DNA of 64,000 nucleotides from Flavobacterium orientale (GCF_014638005.1 NZ_BMFG01000001.1:388421-452420), one strand, 5' to 3'; positions 46,252 to 54,550 are shown, counted from the first letter of the stretch. The notes: generated by a model not told the origin, from the sequence alone. A program made the numbers and translations.

Positions 46252-47605
46252 TTTTTTCTTCTTTCAGTCGTTCTTGTTCCAATTTCTCTGCCAATCTTCT
46301 TTTAATAATCGGCGTAACCAATGTTTTTCTGGGATTATTTTTCACAAAAGGAAATAATTCTAATTCATTCGCCATTCTATCATTTTTGTTGGGATATTTA
46401 TTAGTTCCTAACAATACTTCTTTTCCGGAATCAAATAAATCTTGTTCTTTTTGAGCACTTTCGTTTATTTTTCGTTGAATCGTGCCTTCAATCAATTGGG
46501 TGATCAATCCGCCATTCGCTTCAATATCTTTGAACAATTCTAATGCTTTTTCAGCTAATTGTTCGGTTAGGGTTTCAATGTAGTAGGCTCCATCAGATGG
46601 ATTACTTACTTTGTCAAAATAACTTTCGTTTTTTAAAATCAATAATTGGTTACGTGCAATACGATCACCAAATTCATTGTCTTTGTGATAAATCGCATCA
46701 TAAGCCAAATTGGAAATGGCATCGGCTCCACCCAAAATCGCACTCATGCATTCAGTTGTGGTGCGAAGCATGTTTACATTGTAATCGTATAATGTTTTGT
46801 TTCGTTTTGTTGGAGTGGCAATAATATGACATTCAAAATCATGATTGTATTCTTTGGCTAACGAATTAAATAGCAAACGCAAAGCTCTTAATTTTGCAAT
46901 TTCAAAGAAATAATTTGTGCCAACTGCCACTTCAAAAGTAATTGGCGATGCTATAGTTTCAATTCGATTGAAATATTCATTCACATGAGCTAACGAATAA
47001 GCCAATTGCTGAACGATATTCGCTCCTGCATTTTGATACAAATCCATTTTGCAACTTAAAAAAGGAATTTCTACATCCGAAATTAATTTCAATTCACTAA
47101 AATCTTTTTCTAACGAAGAAAACCAGTTGCCATCATTGGCTAATTGACCCACAGTATCTTGTAAAACAATTATTTTGAATTGATTTTTAGTGGCAAAAGT
47201 TGTTATTTTCTTCAAAAAATCAGCAGAAAGAAATAACAAGTTAAAATAATAAATAACCTTTTCCTTAGGAAGATTTTTTAGTAATTCCTCTAATGAAATC
47301 GCTTCATTTTCAATTGTAAAACGAATGGATTCTGCTCCTCGATTTAATGAATCTAAGGCTCTTTCATTTGATTTTTTTACATCATAAACATAGATGTTTT
47401 GTGTGATTGAAAACCCGTTTGAAGTTGGAACTTCATGTTTTATTTCCGTTTCGTCAAAATGATAAAAAGGTTTCACTTTAATGCCTTCCGGACTTTCCCA
47501 AACGAGCGTTTCGTTATAGTCAGCTCCTTTTAACTCAAACTGAATTTGTTGTTTCCATTGTTTGCCGGAAACAGGATTGAAACTTGAAAATAATTTTTTT
47601 TGCAT
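46244..47605 (-). CDS. mutA: Methylmalonyl-CoA mutase small subunit
   Basis: A 453-residue partner of the large mutase subunit. It has the mutase barrel (GKQWKQQIQFELKG, LRTTTECMSAILGGADA, DGAYYIETLT) but ends after a charged helix ([19 protein letters not shown]) without a B12-binding domain, as in short bacterial small subunits. It stabilises the heterodimer and is not thought to be catalytic itself. It follows the DivIC-like gene after 18 bases. Confidence 0.93.
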   Translation of the reverse strand: MQKKLFSSFNPVSGKQWKQQIQFELKGADYNETLVWESPEGIKVKPFYHFDETEIKHEVPTSNGFSITQNIYVYDVKKSNERALDSLNRGAESIRFTIENEAISLEELLKNLPKEKVIYYFNLLFLSADFLKKITTFATKNQFKIIVLQDTVGQLANDGNWFSSLEKDFSELKLISDVEIPFLSCKMDLYQNAGANIVQQLAYSLAHVNEYFNRIETIASPITFEVAVGTNYFFEIAKLRALRLLFNSLAKEYNHDFECHIIATPTKRNKTLYDYNVNMLRTTTECMSAILGGADAISNLAYDAIYHKDNEFGDRIARNQLLILKNESYFDKVSNPSDGAYYIETLTEQLAEKALELFKDIEANGGLITQLIEGTIQRKINESAQKEQDLFDSGKEVLLGTNKYPNKNDRMANELELFPFVKNNPRKTLVTPIIKRRLAEKLEQERLKEEKNG

Positions 47606-47623
47606 GCTGTTTTTTTTATGGCA

Positions 47624-47953
47624 TTACTCTTTTATAGAATTCTTTTCAAATTCTATAATGTAAACATCTTCACTATCTCGCTTCATGTAATATTTTTCGC
47701 GAGCATATTTTTCTATATAATCAAGATTTTTTAAGCGTTTAATTTCTAAACAGTCTTTTTTAATTTCTTCTTGATAGTATTTTTTATTGGTTTCTAATTC
47801 ATACAAATCCCGGTTTAAGATTCGATGTTCCAAATAAGAATAATTGTCTAAAAAAATCATCCATACGGCAAAAAAAATGAGAGCTAATACATATCGATTT
47901 CCAATGAATCGAAACCAAGGGTATTTCTCTTTTAAGCGTTGGATAAATTTCAT
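47624..47953 (-). CDS. DivIC/FtsB-like septum formation protein
   Basis: A 109-residue bitopic protein. A short basic cytosolic segment and one membrane helix (about 21-36, YVLALIFFAVWMIFLD) are followed by a coiled coil (about 45-80) and the DivIC-type motif YIEKYAREKYYMK with a terminal EDVYIIEF. Family members join FtsQ and FtsL in the divisome. It starts 2 bases after the uridine kinase stop; both precede the mutase genes on one probable transcript. Confidence 0.9.
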   Translation of the reverse strand: MKFIQRLKEKYPWFRFIGNRYVLALIFFAVWMIFLDNYSYLEHRILNRDLYELETNKKYYQEEIKKDCLEIKRLKNLDYIEKYAREKYYMKRDSEDVYIIEFEKNSIKE

Positions 47954-47955
47954 AA

Positions 47956-48564
47956 TTAAAGAATTCGTTGATTGATTACAGCACGAACAACGTCAATGGC
48001 TACGGTATTGTATTTGTCATTTGGAATAATAATATCAGCAAAAGCTTTTGTAGGCTCGATAAATTGTTGGTGCATTGGTTTTAGCGTTGTTTGGTATCGA
48101 TTCAACACTTCATCCATATCTCTACCACGTTCTGCAATGTCTCGTTTTAATCGGCGGATTAATCGTTCGTCAGAATCGGCATGAACATAAACTTTTATAT
48201 CAAACATGTCTCTTAATTCGGAATTGGCTAAAATCAGAATTCCTTCAACAATCATTACTTTTCTTGGATGTGTCACAATGGTATCATCCGTACGATTGTG
48301 TGTTACAAAGGAATAAACGGGTTGTTCTATCGTATTTCCTTTTTTTAATTCTTTAAGATGTTCTGTCAAAAGGTCAAAATCGATTGCTCTGGGATGGTCA
48401 AAATTAATTTTTGTACGTTCGTCATAACTTAAATTATGCGTTTCCTTGTAATAGGAATCTTGTGAAATAATTCCAACTTCAGTTTCCGGAAGTTCATTCA
48501 TTATTTGGTGAACCACTGTAGTTTTTCCACTTCCTGTTCCCCCTGCAATTCCGATGATTAGCAT
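47956..48564 (-). CDS. udk: Uridine kinase
   Basis: Phosphorylates uridine and cytidine to UMP and CMP in pyrimidine salvage. The 202 residues have the P-loop GGTGSGKT (8-15), SQDSYYKE, the DHPRAIDF segment and KRDIAERGRDMDEV. A longer frame begins with a TTG at 48594, but that codon lies in the -7 box at 48599-48592, so the ATG at 48564 is used. Confidence 0.95.
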   Translation of the reverse strand: MLIIGIAGGTGSGKTTVVHQIMNELPETEVGIISQDSYYKETHNLSYDERTKINFDHPRAIDFDLLTEHLKELKKGNTIEQPVYSFVTHNRTDDTIVTHPRKVMIVEGILILANSELRDMFDIKVYVHADSDERLIRRLKRDIAERGRDMDEVLNRYQTTLKPMHQQFIEPTKAFADIIIPNDKYNTVAIDVVRAVINQRIL

Positions 48565-48591
48565 TTTGTAAAATTGATTGTTTAGGTTCAA

Positions 48592-48599
48592 CAAAAATA
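48592..48599 (-). promoter_or_regulatory. -7 box of the udk operon
   Basis: TATTTTTG on the minus strand matches TAnnTTTG. It overlaps the in-frame TTG at 48594-48592. Transcription would start near 48586, about 22 bases before the ATG. No matching TTG element was found. Confidence 0.55.
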
Positions 48600-48634
48600 G
48601 AAATTATAAACGGAGGATGGAATTTTTTTGGTTT

Positions 48635-48841
48635 TTAATTTTCGGATGAATTATCATTCTTTTTTGTACGTTTCCATACCAAATAGAGCACTATAATTAC
48701 TATCGGAATAATAATATAAATGATGACATCACTTTTTGAACTGAGGGATATAGTTCCTGTATCACCGGGAATTCCGGAAGGTCTTTGTGCAAAAAGTAGT
48801 GTTGCAAAAAGAATGGATAAAATCGTAATTACTTTTTTCAT
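48635..48841 (-). CDS. Small hypothetical membrane protein
   Basis: A 68-residue protein with a signal peptide (MKKVITILSILFATLLFAQ, cleavage near residue 19), a short Gly/Ser linker (RPSGIPGDTGTISLSS) and one membrane helix (about 39-57, VIIYIIIPIVIIVLYLVW), then a charged tail KRTKKNDNSSEN. No known function. It lies about 36 bases upstream of the udk promoter. Confidence 0.65.
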   Translation of the reverse strand: MKKVITILSILFATLLFAQRPSGIPGDTGTISLSSKSDVIIYIIIPIVIIVLYLVWKRTKKNDNSSEN

Positions 48842-48965
48842 AGCTGTAAAATTGACTACAATTTACAAATTTTAAAATTGAAAATCAATTAATTAAGAAA
48901 AGCATAAGATTTTGAAGCAAGAGTTGCAGGATTATTTCATGATCCTGAATTAAGGAAATGTTGCT

Positions 48966-49085
48966 CACCAAAATCCTTTGAGCTTCGCTCTGAGTTTTTT
49001 TTTTTTTTGGTTTCAATCCTTACAAGCAAGCTTGACGGCTTTAAACCAAAAAATCCCTCCCACTTGCATGGAAAGGATTTTGGTG
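48966..49085. repeat. 14-bp perfect inverted repeat flanking a structured 92-base segment
   Basis: CACCAAAATCCTTT (48966-48979) and AAAGGATTTTGGTG (49072-49085) are exact inverted copies. The right arm runs into the 3' CCA end of tRNA-Pro. Inside lie a short hairpin (48980-48990) and a run of 14 T (48995-49008). Confidence 0.75.
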
Positions 49086-49161
49086 GTCGGGGTGGCAGGA
49101 TTCGAACCTGCGGCCTCCTGCTCCCAAAGCAGGCGCGATAACCGGGCTACGCTACACCCCG
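49084..49161 (-). tRNA. tRNA-Pro (UGG anticodon)
   Basis: On the minus strand the acceptor arms CGGGGTG and CACCCCG pair. The anticodon stem CCTGC/GCAGG encloses the loop TTTGGGA with anticodon TGG. The T arm is GCAGG-TTCGAAT-CCTGC, and CCA is encoded at the 3' end (49086-49084). All arms are intact. Confidence 0.96.
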
Positions 49162-49194
49162 CAAAAGAAAATAAATTTTCTCTCTTAGAGGGTG

Positions 49195-49224
49195 CAAATA
49201 TAGAACTAAAATTAGTTTTACCAA
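49195..49224 (-). promoter_or_regulatory. Promoter of tRNA-Pro
   Basis: Minus-strand TTG (49224-49222), a 19-base spacer and TATATTTG (49202-49195) match the flavobacterial consensus. Transcription should start near 49189, giving a leader of about 28 bases before the mature tRNA. Confidence 0.7.
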
Positions 49225-49305
49225 ATCAAATTTTCAAATAAAATACTTCTATTTGAAAATTATTAAAACTAATCAACAATTAAGAAATAATTTTTATTAA
49301 AAAGT

Positions 49306-49313
49306 TACATTTG
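49306..49313 (+). promoter_or_regulatory. -7 box of trxB
   Basis: TACATTTG matches TAnnTTTG and lies 25 bases before the trxB ATG. No TTG at the proper distance is evident. Confidence 0.5.
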
Positions 49314-49338
49314 CATCACAAATTTGAAAACTAGCATT

Positions 49339-50286
49339 ATGTCTGATACAATAGAAAAAGTAAAATGTTTAATTATAGGTTCCGGTCCTGCGGGATATAC
49401 GGCTGCAATATATGCAGCGAGAGCCAATATGTTTCCAGTGTTATATCAAGGAACACAACCCGGTGGTCAATTGACTACAACTAATGAAGTAGAAAATTTT
49501 CCTGGGTATCCTGACGGTGTTACCGGACCGGAGATGATGGTTCAATTGCAAGAACAAGCCAAACGTTTTGGGACGGATATTCGTGACGGCTGGGCCACTA
49601 AAGTAGATTTTTCAGGTCCTATTCACAAAGTATGGGTAAATGACACGAAAGAAATTCATTGTGAAACAGTTATTATTTCTACTGGAGCTTCAGCTAAATA
49701 TTTAGGATTGCCATCGGAGCAGCATTATTTGCAAATGGGTGGTGGTGTTTCTGCTTGTGCGGTTTGTGACGGATTTTTCTACAGAAATCAAGAAGTTGTA
49801 ATTGTTGGAGCAGGAGATTCGGCTTGTGAAGAAGCTCACTACTTATCTAAACTTTGCAGAAAAGTTACGATGTTGGTTAGAAGCGAAAAATTCCGTGCCT
49901 CAAAAATAATGGAAGCCAGAGTTCGCAAAACCGAAAACATTGAAATTTTATTAAATACAGAAACCGTTGAGGTTAAAGGAGACGGACAAGTGGTTAGTTC
50001 TGTTTTAGTAAAAGAAAGAACAACCGGAATTGAAACTGAAATTCCGGCTACCGGATTTTTCGTTGCTATTGGTCATAAACCAAATACTGATATTTTTGCT
50101 GATTATTTAAACCTAGATGAAACGGGATATATTCTCAATGTTCCGGGAAGAACTTTGACAAATGTTGAAGGTGTATTTGTTGCAGGTGATGCCGCAGATC
50201 ATGTTTATCGTCAAGCTATTACAGCTGCCGGAACCGGTTGTATGGCCGCATTGGATGCCGAACGATATTTAGCAAGTAAAGAGTAA
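49339..50286 (+). CDS. trxB: Thioredoxin-disulfide reductase
   Basis: Transfers electrons from NADPH through FAD to thioredoxin in the cytoplasm. The 315 residues contain the FAD motif IIGSGPAGYTAAI, the redox pair C140-AV-C143, the NADPH motif IVGAGDSACEEA and the C-terminal VAGDAADHVYRQAI. The frame extends to a TTG at 49324, but the ATG at 49339 gives the standard N terminus and suits the promoter. A bidirectional terminator follows. Confidence 0.97.
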   Translation: MSDTIEKVKCLIIGSGPAGYTAAIYAARANMFPVLYQGTQPGGQLTTTNEVENFPGYPDGVTGPEMMVQLQEQAKRFGTDIRDGWATKVDFSGPIHKVWVNDTKEIHCETVIISTGASAKYLGLPSEQHYLQMGGGVSACAVCDGFFYRNQEVVIVGAGDSACEEAHYLSKLCRKVTMLVRSEKFRASKIMEARVRKTENIEILLNTETVEVKGDGQVVSSVLVKERTTGIETEIPATGFFVAIGHKPNTDIFADYLNLDETGYILNVPGRTLTNVEGVFVAGDAADHVYRQAITAAGTGCMAALDAERYLASKE

Positions 50287-50289
50287 CAA

Positions 50290-50316
50290 AAATCCCGGTC
50301 AAAGCCGGGATTTTTT
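50290..50316. terminator. Intrinsic terminator between trxB and the convergent DUF2807 gene
   Basis: AATCCCGG (50291-50298) pairs with CCGGGATT (50305-50312) around TCAAAG, with T-runs on the plus strand and A-runs before it. Confidence 0.88.
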
Positions 50317-51148
50317 ATTTTATTTTTTTATTGATACTGGCTTCATCGCTAAATCGTTTTACTTCCAATTTGCCTTCACCAAAGAAGTTAAATTCTGATT
50401 TTCCTGATGCTTCTAAAATTAAACGAGTTGCCACATTGAGACTGCTTTTTGAAGATCCTTCTAAAATTAATGAAGCATTTTTGGCGACTAAATTTTTGCC
50501 TGTAAAGTTAGCATTGTTATCTAATCGCAATTTTATGTCTTCAACATCACCTTCAATTGCAACTGATGATTTTTGATACATATCACATTTTAGTTTGTTT
50601 GACGCAATCAATGCTTTTACAGAGGAATTTTTATTGAATTCTAAAACCGCATCTTGTGATTTTAAATTTAATTCTACTTTCGATTTATCATTGGTGATTA
50701 ATGTAAAGTTGGGTATGTCCGCATTTAAAAACAATTTGGAATCATCATAACTTTTGAATGTCATTTCGTTTACTTTAACTTCTGATAAAGCAGTTAAACT
50801 TACTTTATCACGCAAAACTACCATTTTAAAATTATCGGTATATGTAATTCGTAGGCTGGTTTTTTTTGCTCCTGAAATATCTTTTGTAGTTCGTAAGCGT
50901 AAGGTGTTGTTTTTTAAATCTACTTCAATAGCATCATGTAAATTATCATCGGCTTCTACTTCTACAGCACACTTATTACCTTTAACTAAGAAAACTTCTA
51001 AATTGTCATACACTTCTAAATTGTCGAATTCTCCAATTTCAACTTGTTCAATGGATACTATTTTTGAACCTTTTATTTTTTCCTTCTTTTGACTGTAGGT
51101 TGAAGAAATAATAAAAAAGAACGCCAGTAGGATTAGCTTTTTATTCAT
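50315..51148 (-). CDS. DUF2807 (head GIN domain) exported protein
   Basis: A 277-residue protein with a signal peptide ending near TYSQ (20) and no lipobox. The mature part is a DUF2807 domain: FDNLEVYDNLEVFLVKG, VEVEADDNLHDAIEV, then regularly spaced short strands (KSYDDSKLFLNADIP, NDKSKVELNLKS, NKNSSVKALIAS) that suggest a right-handed beta-helix. Function unknown. It is paralogous to the next gene upstream, but here Asp/Lys/Asn replace the Ser-Ser-Gly turns. A terminator separates the two, so it may have its own promoter. Confidence 0.88.
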   Translation of the reverse strand: MNKKLILLAFFFIISSTYSQKKEKIKGSKIVSIEQVEIGEFDNLEVYDNLEVFLVKGNKCAVEVEADDNLHDAIEVDLKNNTLRLRTTKDISGAKKTSLRITYTDNFKMVVLRDKVSLTALSEVKVNEMTFKSYDDSKLFLNADIPNFTLITNDKSKVELNLKSQDAVLEFNKNSSVKALIASNKLKCDMYQKSSVAIEGDVEDIKLRLDNNANFTGKNLVAKNASLILEGSSKSSLNVATRLILEASGKSEFNFFGEGKLEVKRFSDEASINKKIK

Positions 51149-51175
51149 TTTAGAATTGGATTTAAATACAAATAT

Positions 51176-51209
51176 AAAAAAAACATCCCAACTATTAGTC
51201 AGGATGTTT
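51176..51209 (-). terminator. Intrinsic terminator after the second DUF2807 gene
   Basis: AAACATCC (51181-51188) and GGATGTTT (51202-51209) pair. On the minus strand the hairpin is followed by a run of eight T (51183-51176). Confidence 0.75.
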
Positions 51210-51245
51210 GTAAGATTGCGATTAAAAGCTTTCTAATAAGTTAGA

Positions 51246-51986
51246 TTATTTAGATTTTACACTTCCTCCGGAAGTTGCTTTTTTAATTATTGAATTGGGT
51301 TCTTTATAATATAAAATTGAACCGCCACTTGAAGCTTTTGCATTTAAACTCAAAATTGGATATACTTGAATGGAGCTTCCACTTGACGCAGTTGTGATTA
51401 CGTTGTTTGTTAAAAGTTCTTTCGCTTTTATATCACTACCACTTGAAGTTGAAGCGTCTAGATTTATAGCTTTTCCGGATAAGATGATAGTACTTCCGCT
51501 ACTGGCTTTACAACTTATGTTTTCAGATTCTACTTTAATATCAATTTCACTTCCGCTACTTGATTTTAAATCTAGTGTAGGGACTATTAAGTTGTTTTTA
51601 CTTACGACAAAAGAGCCACTCGAAGTGCTGATTGCTTCTAATTCTTTAAAAGTAACTTTAACTTTTTTTTCTTCAGCTCTTTTTATGTTTTTTGTGGTTG
51701 TAATTTTTAATTTTCCGTTCTCAACAGAAGTTTTAATATACTCATGTAAATTTTCATCTGCTTCAATGGTTATTGCGTTTTCGTTACCTTGATAAATTTC
51801 TACATCAAGTCCTCTGCTTGCTTGAATTTTGGTAAATGATTCAGAAGTAGATCTGGTTGAAGTAATCACATTTTTATTACCACTAACAGAATGTAAACCA
51901 TCAATTTTGATTTCACAAGAAGTGGCCAATAATGCTACTACAACTGAAATAACTATTTTTACAAAATTCAGAATAAATTTTATCAT
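51246..51986 (-). CDS. DUF2807 (head GIN domain) lipoprotein with SSG ladder
   Basis: A 246-residue lipoprotein (lipobox LATSC, Cys24). The DUF2807 region starts FTKIQASRGLDVEIYQGNE and then carries a ladder of Ser-Ser-Gly turns about every 20 residues (SSGSFVV, SSSGSEID, ASSGSTII, TSSGSDIK, ASSGSSIQ, SSGGSILY, SGGSVKSK), typical of a beta-helix with stacked serine turns. Function unknown; DUF2807 genes often sit next to PspC/PadR genes, as here. It begins 6 bases after the stop of the PspC gene. Confidence 0.9.
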   Translation of the reverse strand: MIKFILNFVKIVISVVVALLATSCEIKIDGLHSVSGNKNVITSTRSTSESFTKIQASRGLDVEIYQGNENAITIEADENLHEYIKTSVENGKLKITTTKNIKRAEEKKVKVTFKELEAISTSSGSFVVSKNNLIVPTLDLKSSSGSEIDIKVESENISCKASSGSTIILSGKAINLDASTSSGSDIKAKELLTNNVITTASSGSSIQVYPILSLNAKASSGGSILYYKEPNSIIKKATSGGSVKSK

Positions 51987-51992
51987 AATTTC

Positions 51993-53681
51993 TTAGTTTT
52001 TAATAATTACACCGTCTTCATTTATTTGTAATCCTTTAAAATCATTGGAGTTTCCTTCTTCGATTTGTATGCCACTTTTGTTAATTGTTACAGTTGTTGT
52101 TGTGGAATCATTTTCTTCTGATAGGTCTTCTTCTTTGCAATTCACACATTTCAATTTTTTATCTTTTACAAAATAGGTTTTGTTATCAAATCCATTTTCG
52201 AAGTTCATATCGCTACCGTACCATTCGATACTAGTGTTCAAGGTTTGATCCGGTTTAATGTAGTAGCCGTCAGGAATATACAATCTAACGGTAACACGCT
52301 GATCTCTGTATTTTTGTTTGATGTCAGTGAAAAAATAGTTGTTTAAAATTAAGGTATTATTTTCAAATAGTAGCTTATAATCTATTTTTTCTGCACGTTT
52401 TTTTGCATTGCTCAATGAATTCCCATCAGCTTTTTTATCAATGATGTAATACGGTTTGCTTTCTGACGTGTGATTGATTTGAAAACGCACGTTGTTTGAA
52501 AACATTTTTTCTTCGCCATTTTCATCTTCCACAAATGTAAAATCATATTTTCTTGAAACAGAGCTGGTGAAATTTTCATTGTTTTGAAATTTCACAAACA
52601 AGGTGTCACTTTGATTCATTTCAAAAAACTCTTTTTGTGTACTATTTGCATCAAAAGCACTTTCTGAGGCTTGACGAACTCCAAAGGTTATTAATAATGC
52701 AATTGCAATAATCCATATGGCTAACAAGCTGTATTTTGCAATATTACCAATAGATTTCATGTTTGTAATTAAAAGCTTTAAACCTAAAATCAGCAAAAAG
52801 AAAAACGGAATTCCTATGGCAAAAAAGCAAATCAAACCTAAAACCCAAACCGGAACTTCGCTTGTAATAACAGCATTCACATATTCCTGCCAAGGTTGTC
52901 CGAAAATGGTTCCAATGAAAACACTAACAATTAAACCTGCTAAAGTTGATATGGATACAATTACAATTAAAGCACCTAAAAACTTAGCAAATACATTAAA
53001 AATGGCTAAAAATATTTTGCCAATTGTTGAGCCAATTTCTTCGGCACCAGATTTAACTTGGTTTCCCATTTTTTCATAATCTGCATTTTCTACTTTTTCT
53101 GAAAACGAGGCAAATTCTTCACGAACTTTTTTTTCGATGTTTGAAAGATTAGCCGGTTCTCCGGTCATTTCTAATTTTTCAACTGTAGTAATAGCTTTTG
53201 GAATTAAAACCCAAAGTAAAATGTAAACAAAAATCATAGTTCCTGCACTAGCAAATAGCAACAATATTAAGGCTAATCGCAACCACAAAGCATCAACACC
53301 TAAATAATGACCAAATCCGGCAGCAACACCACCTAAAATGTTTTTGTCAATATCACGATATAATTTTTTTGATGTTTTTGATGAAGCGAATGATTGCGTT
53401 GGCTCACCATTTTCTTCTTCTAATCTATAGTCTTCCGGCTGACCCATAATGGCTATCATGGCATCAACATCTTTAATGGTGATTACATTTTTATCTGATT
53501 TTTTATTTTCGGTAAAAATTTCAGAGATTCGTACTTCAATGTCTTTCATTATCTCGTCCTGACCACTTGCATTGGATAAAGAACGCTTGATGGCATCGAA
53601 ATAACGACTTATTTTTTGAAAAGCGTCTTCGTCTATATGAAAAAAGAGACCGCCTAAATTTATATTAACTGTTTTGTTCAT
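51993..53681 (-). CDS. PspC domain membrane protein
   Basis: A 562-residue polytopic protein. A cytosolic N-terminal region (VNINLGGLFFHIDEDAF, with a coiled segment) precedes the PspC domain at about 105-160 (KLYRDIDKNILGGVAAGFGHYLGVD, with a helix up to VLIPKA). Several more membrane helices follow (about 218-345), then a large extracytoplasmic region (350-562) with strand-rich sequence and KCVNCKEED. PspC relates to phage-shock/envelope-stress responses in enterobacteria; this fusion type is common in Bacteroidetes and is uncharacterised. It starts 5 bases after the PadR regulator. Confidence 0.92.
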   Translation of the reverse strand: MNKTVNINLGGLFFHIDEDAFQKISRYFDAIKRSLSNASGQDEIMKDIEVRISEIFTENKKSDKNVITIKDVDAMIAIMGQPEDYRLEEENGEPTQSFASSKTSKKLYRDIDKNILGGVAAGFGHYLGVDALWLRLALILLLFASAGTMIFVYILLWVLIPKAITTVEKLEMTGEPANLSNIEKKVREEFASFSEKVENADYEKMGNQVKSGAEEIGSTIGKIFLAIFNVFAKFLGALIVIVSISTLAGLIVSVFIGTIFGQPWQEYVNAVITSEVPVWVLGLICFFAIGIPFFFLLILGLKLLITNMKSIGNIAKYSLLAIWIIAIALLITFGVRQASESAFDANSTQKEFFEMNQSDTLFVKFQNNENFTSSVSRKYDFTFVEDENGEEKMFSNNVRFQINHTSESKPYYIIDKKADGNSLSNAKKRAEKIDYKLLFENNTLILNNYFFTDIKQKYRDQRVTVRLYIPDGYYIKPDQTLNTSIEWYGSDMNFENGFDNKTYFVKDKKLKCVNCKEEDLSEENDSTTTTVTINKSGIQIEEGNSNDFKGLQINEDGVIIKN

Positions 53682-53686
53682 GACTG

Positions 53687-54016
53687 TTAGTTTTGAATGG
53701 TTATTGTGTTTACAGCATTTGACAATTCACTCCAAGTGGTGTTCAATTCTGTTAAAAATTGTTTTCCTATTTCTGTAAGACCGTAATATTTTCTTGGCGG
53801 TCCTGAGGTTGATTCTTCCCAACGATAGTTGAGTAATCCGTCGTTTTTTAATCGGGTCAGAAGCGGATATACCGTGCCTTCTACCACTAACAATTTTGCT
53901 TCTTTAAGGGTGTCTAATATTTCAGATGTATAGGCTTCTTTTTCTTTGAGAACTGAAAGAATGCAAAACTCTAAAACCCCTTTTCGCATCTGGGCTTTTG
54001 TGTTTTCAATGTTCAT
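53687..54016 (-). CDS. PadR family transcriptional regulator
   Basis: A 109-residue winged-helix repressor: MRKGVLEFCILSVLKEKEAYTSEI, then the recognition region VEGTVYPLLTRLKNDGLL and the wing SGPPRKYYGLTEIGK. PadR proteins are usually autoregulated repressors released by a ligand. It heads the transcript with the PspC and DUF2807 genes, so it probably controls that envelope module. Confidence 0.94.
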   Translation of the reverse strand: MNIENTKAQMRKGVLEFCILSVLKEKEAYTSEILDTLKEAKLLVVEGTVYPLLTRLKNDGLLNYRWEESTSGPPRKYYGLTEIGKQFLTELNTTWSELSNAVNTITIQN

Positions 54017-54090
54017 AATTCATGTTTAAATTTTTAGTTACTATTCGTTTTTTTGATTGATGATTGTCACTCCTTAATTAATTATGACAA

Positions 54091-54118
54091 ATTGATGATT
54101 GATGATTGATGATTGATG
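54091..54118. repeat. Four tandem copies of a 7-bp unit
   Basis: ATTGATG is repeated exactly four times between the DUF4870 gene and padR, just downstream of the padR promoter region's far side. Such heptamer runs are prone to copy-number change. Confidence 0.85.
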
Positions 54119-54124
54119 AATTTT

Positions 54125-54550
54125 TTATTTTAAAAAAGGGATAGTTATTGGGTATTTATAAACTTCGCCATTTCCAGCTTTAATAGTCCCAATTAAAATC
54201 AAAATAAACTCGGTTATTGACCAAACTATCAGAACTAATCCTGTGATAATGGCAACAGTAATTAATTTGACCGGCGTTACATCTATTCCTTGATCTTCAT
54301 AATGGATTAACTCCACAATTGAATCAATGAAAAAGATTCCAAAGATTATGGCAATAATAATACTGTAGACTAATAAACTTAAATTAAAGTTTATAACCGA
54401 TTTGCCATTCTCATCTACAAATTGCGATTCATTTTTTTTGCTCTGCCAAATTATTATTGGAACAATAATTCCCGCAAACGGAATTAAATATTTAGCTAAT
54501 GAACTTAAATGAATAGCTACAGCGGTGTTTTTTTCGTTTTGTGTTGTCAT
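54125..54550 (-). CDS. DUF4870 family membrane protein
   Basis: A 141-residue membrane protein with three hydrophobic segments (about 15-32, 52-73, 95-130). The DUF4870 signatures are HLSSLAKYLIPFAGIIVPIIIW, ENGKSVINFNLS and the C-terminal GTIKAGNGEVYKYPITIPF. Function unknown. It lies directly downstream of padR's promoter region on the same strand but appears to be a separate transcript upstream of padR. Confidence 0.92.
   Translation of the reverse strand: MTTQNEKNTAVAIHLSSLAKYLIPFAGIIVPIIIWQSKKNESQFVDENGKSVINFNLSLLVYSIIIAIIFGIFFIDSIVELIHYEDQGIDVTPVKLITVAIITGLVLIVWSITEFILILIGTIKAGNGEVYKYPITIPFLK

Noticed and set aside
47606..48634. Cobalamin riboswitch for the mutase operon
   Set aside because: The gaps upstream of mutA, divIC and udk are 18, 2 and about 70 bases, too short for a B12 riboswitch, and no B12 box was seen.
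48978..49241. 87-residue plus-strand reading frame with a GFEPAASCSQSRRDNRATLHP-like stretch
   Set aside because: It is the antisense of the tRNA-Pro gene and its flanks. Reading tRNA genes backwards gives this well-known spurious peptide.
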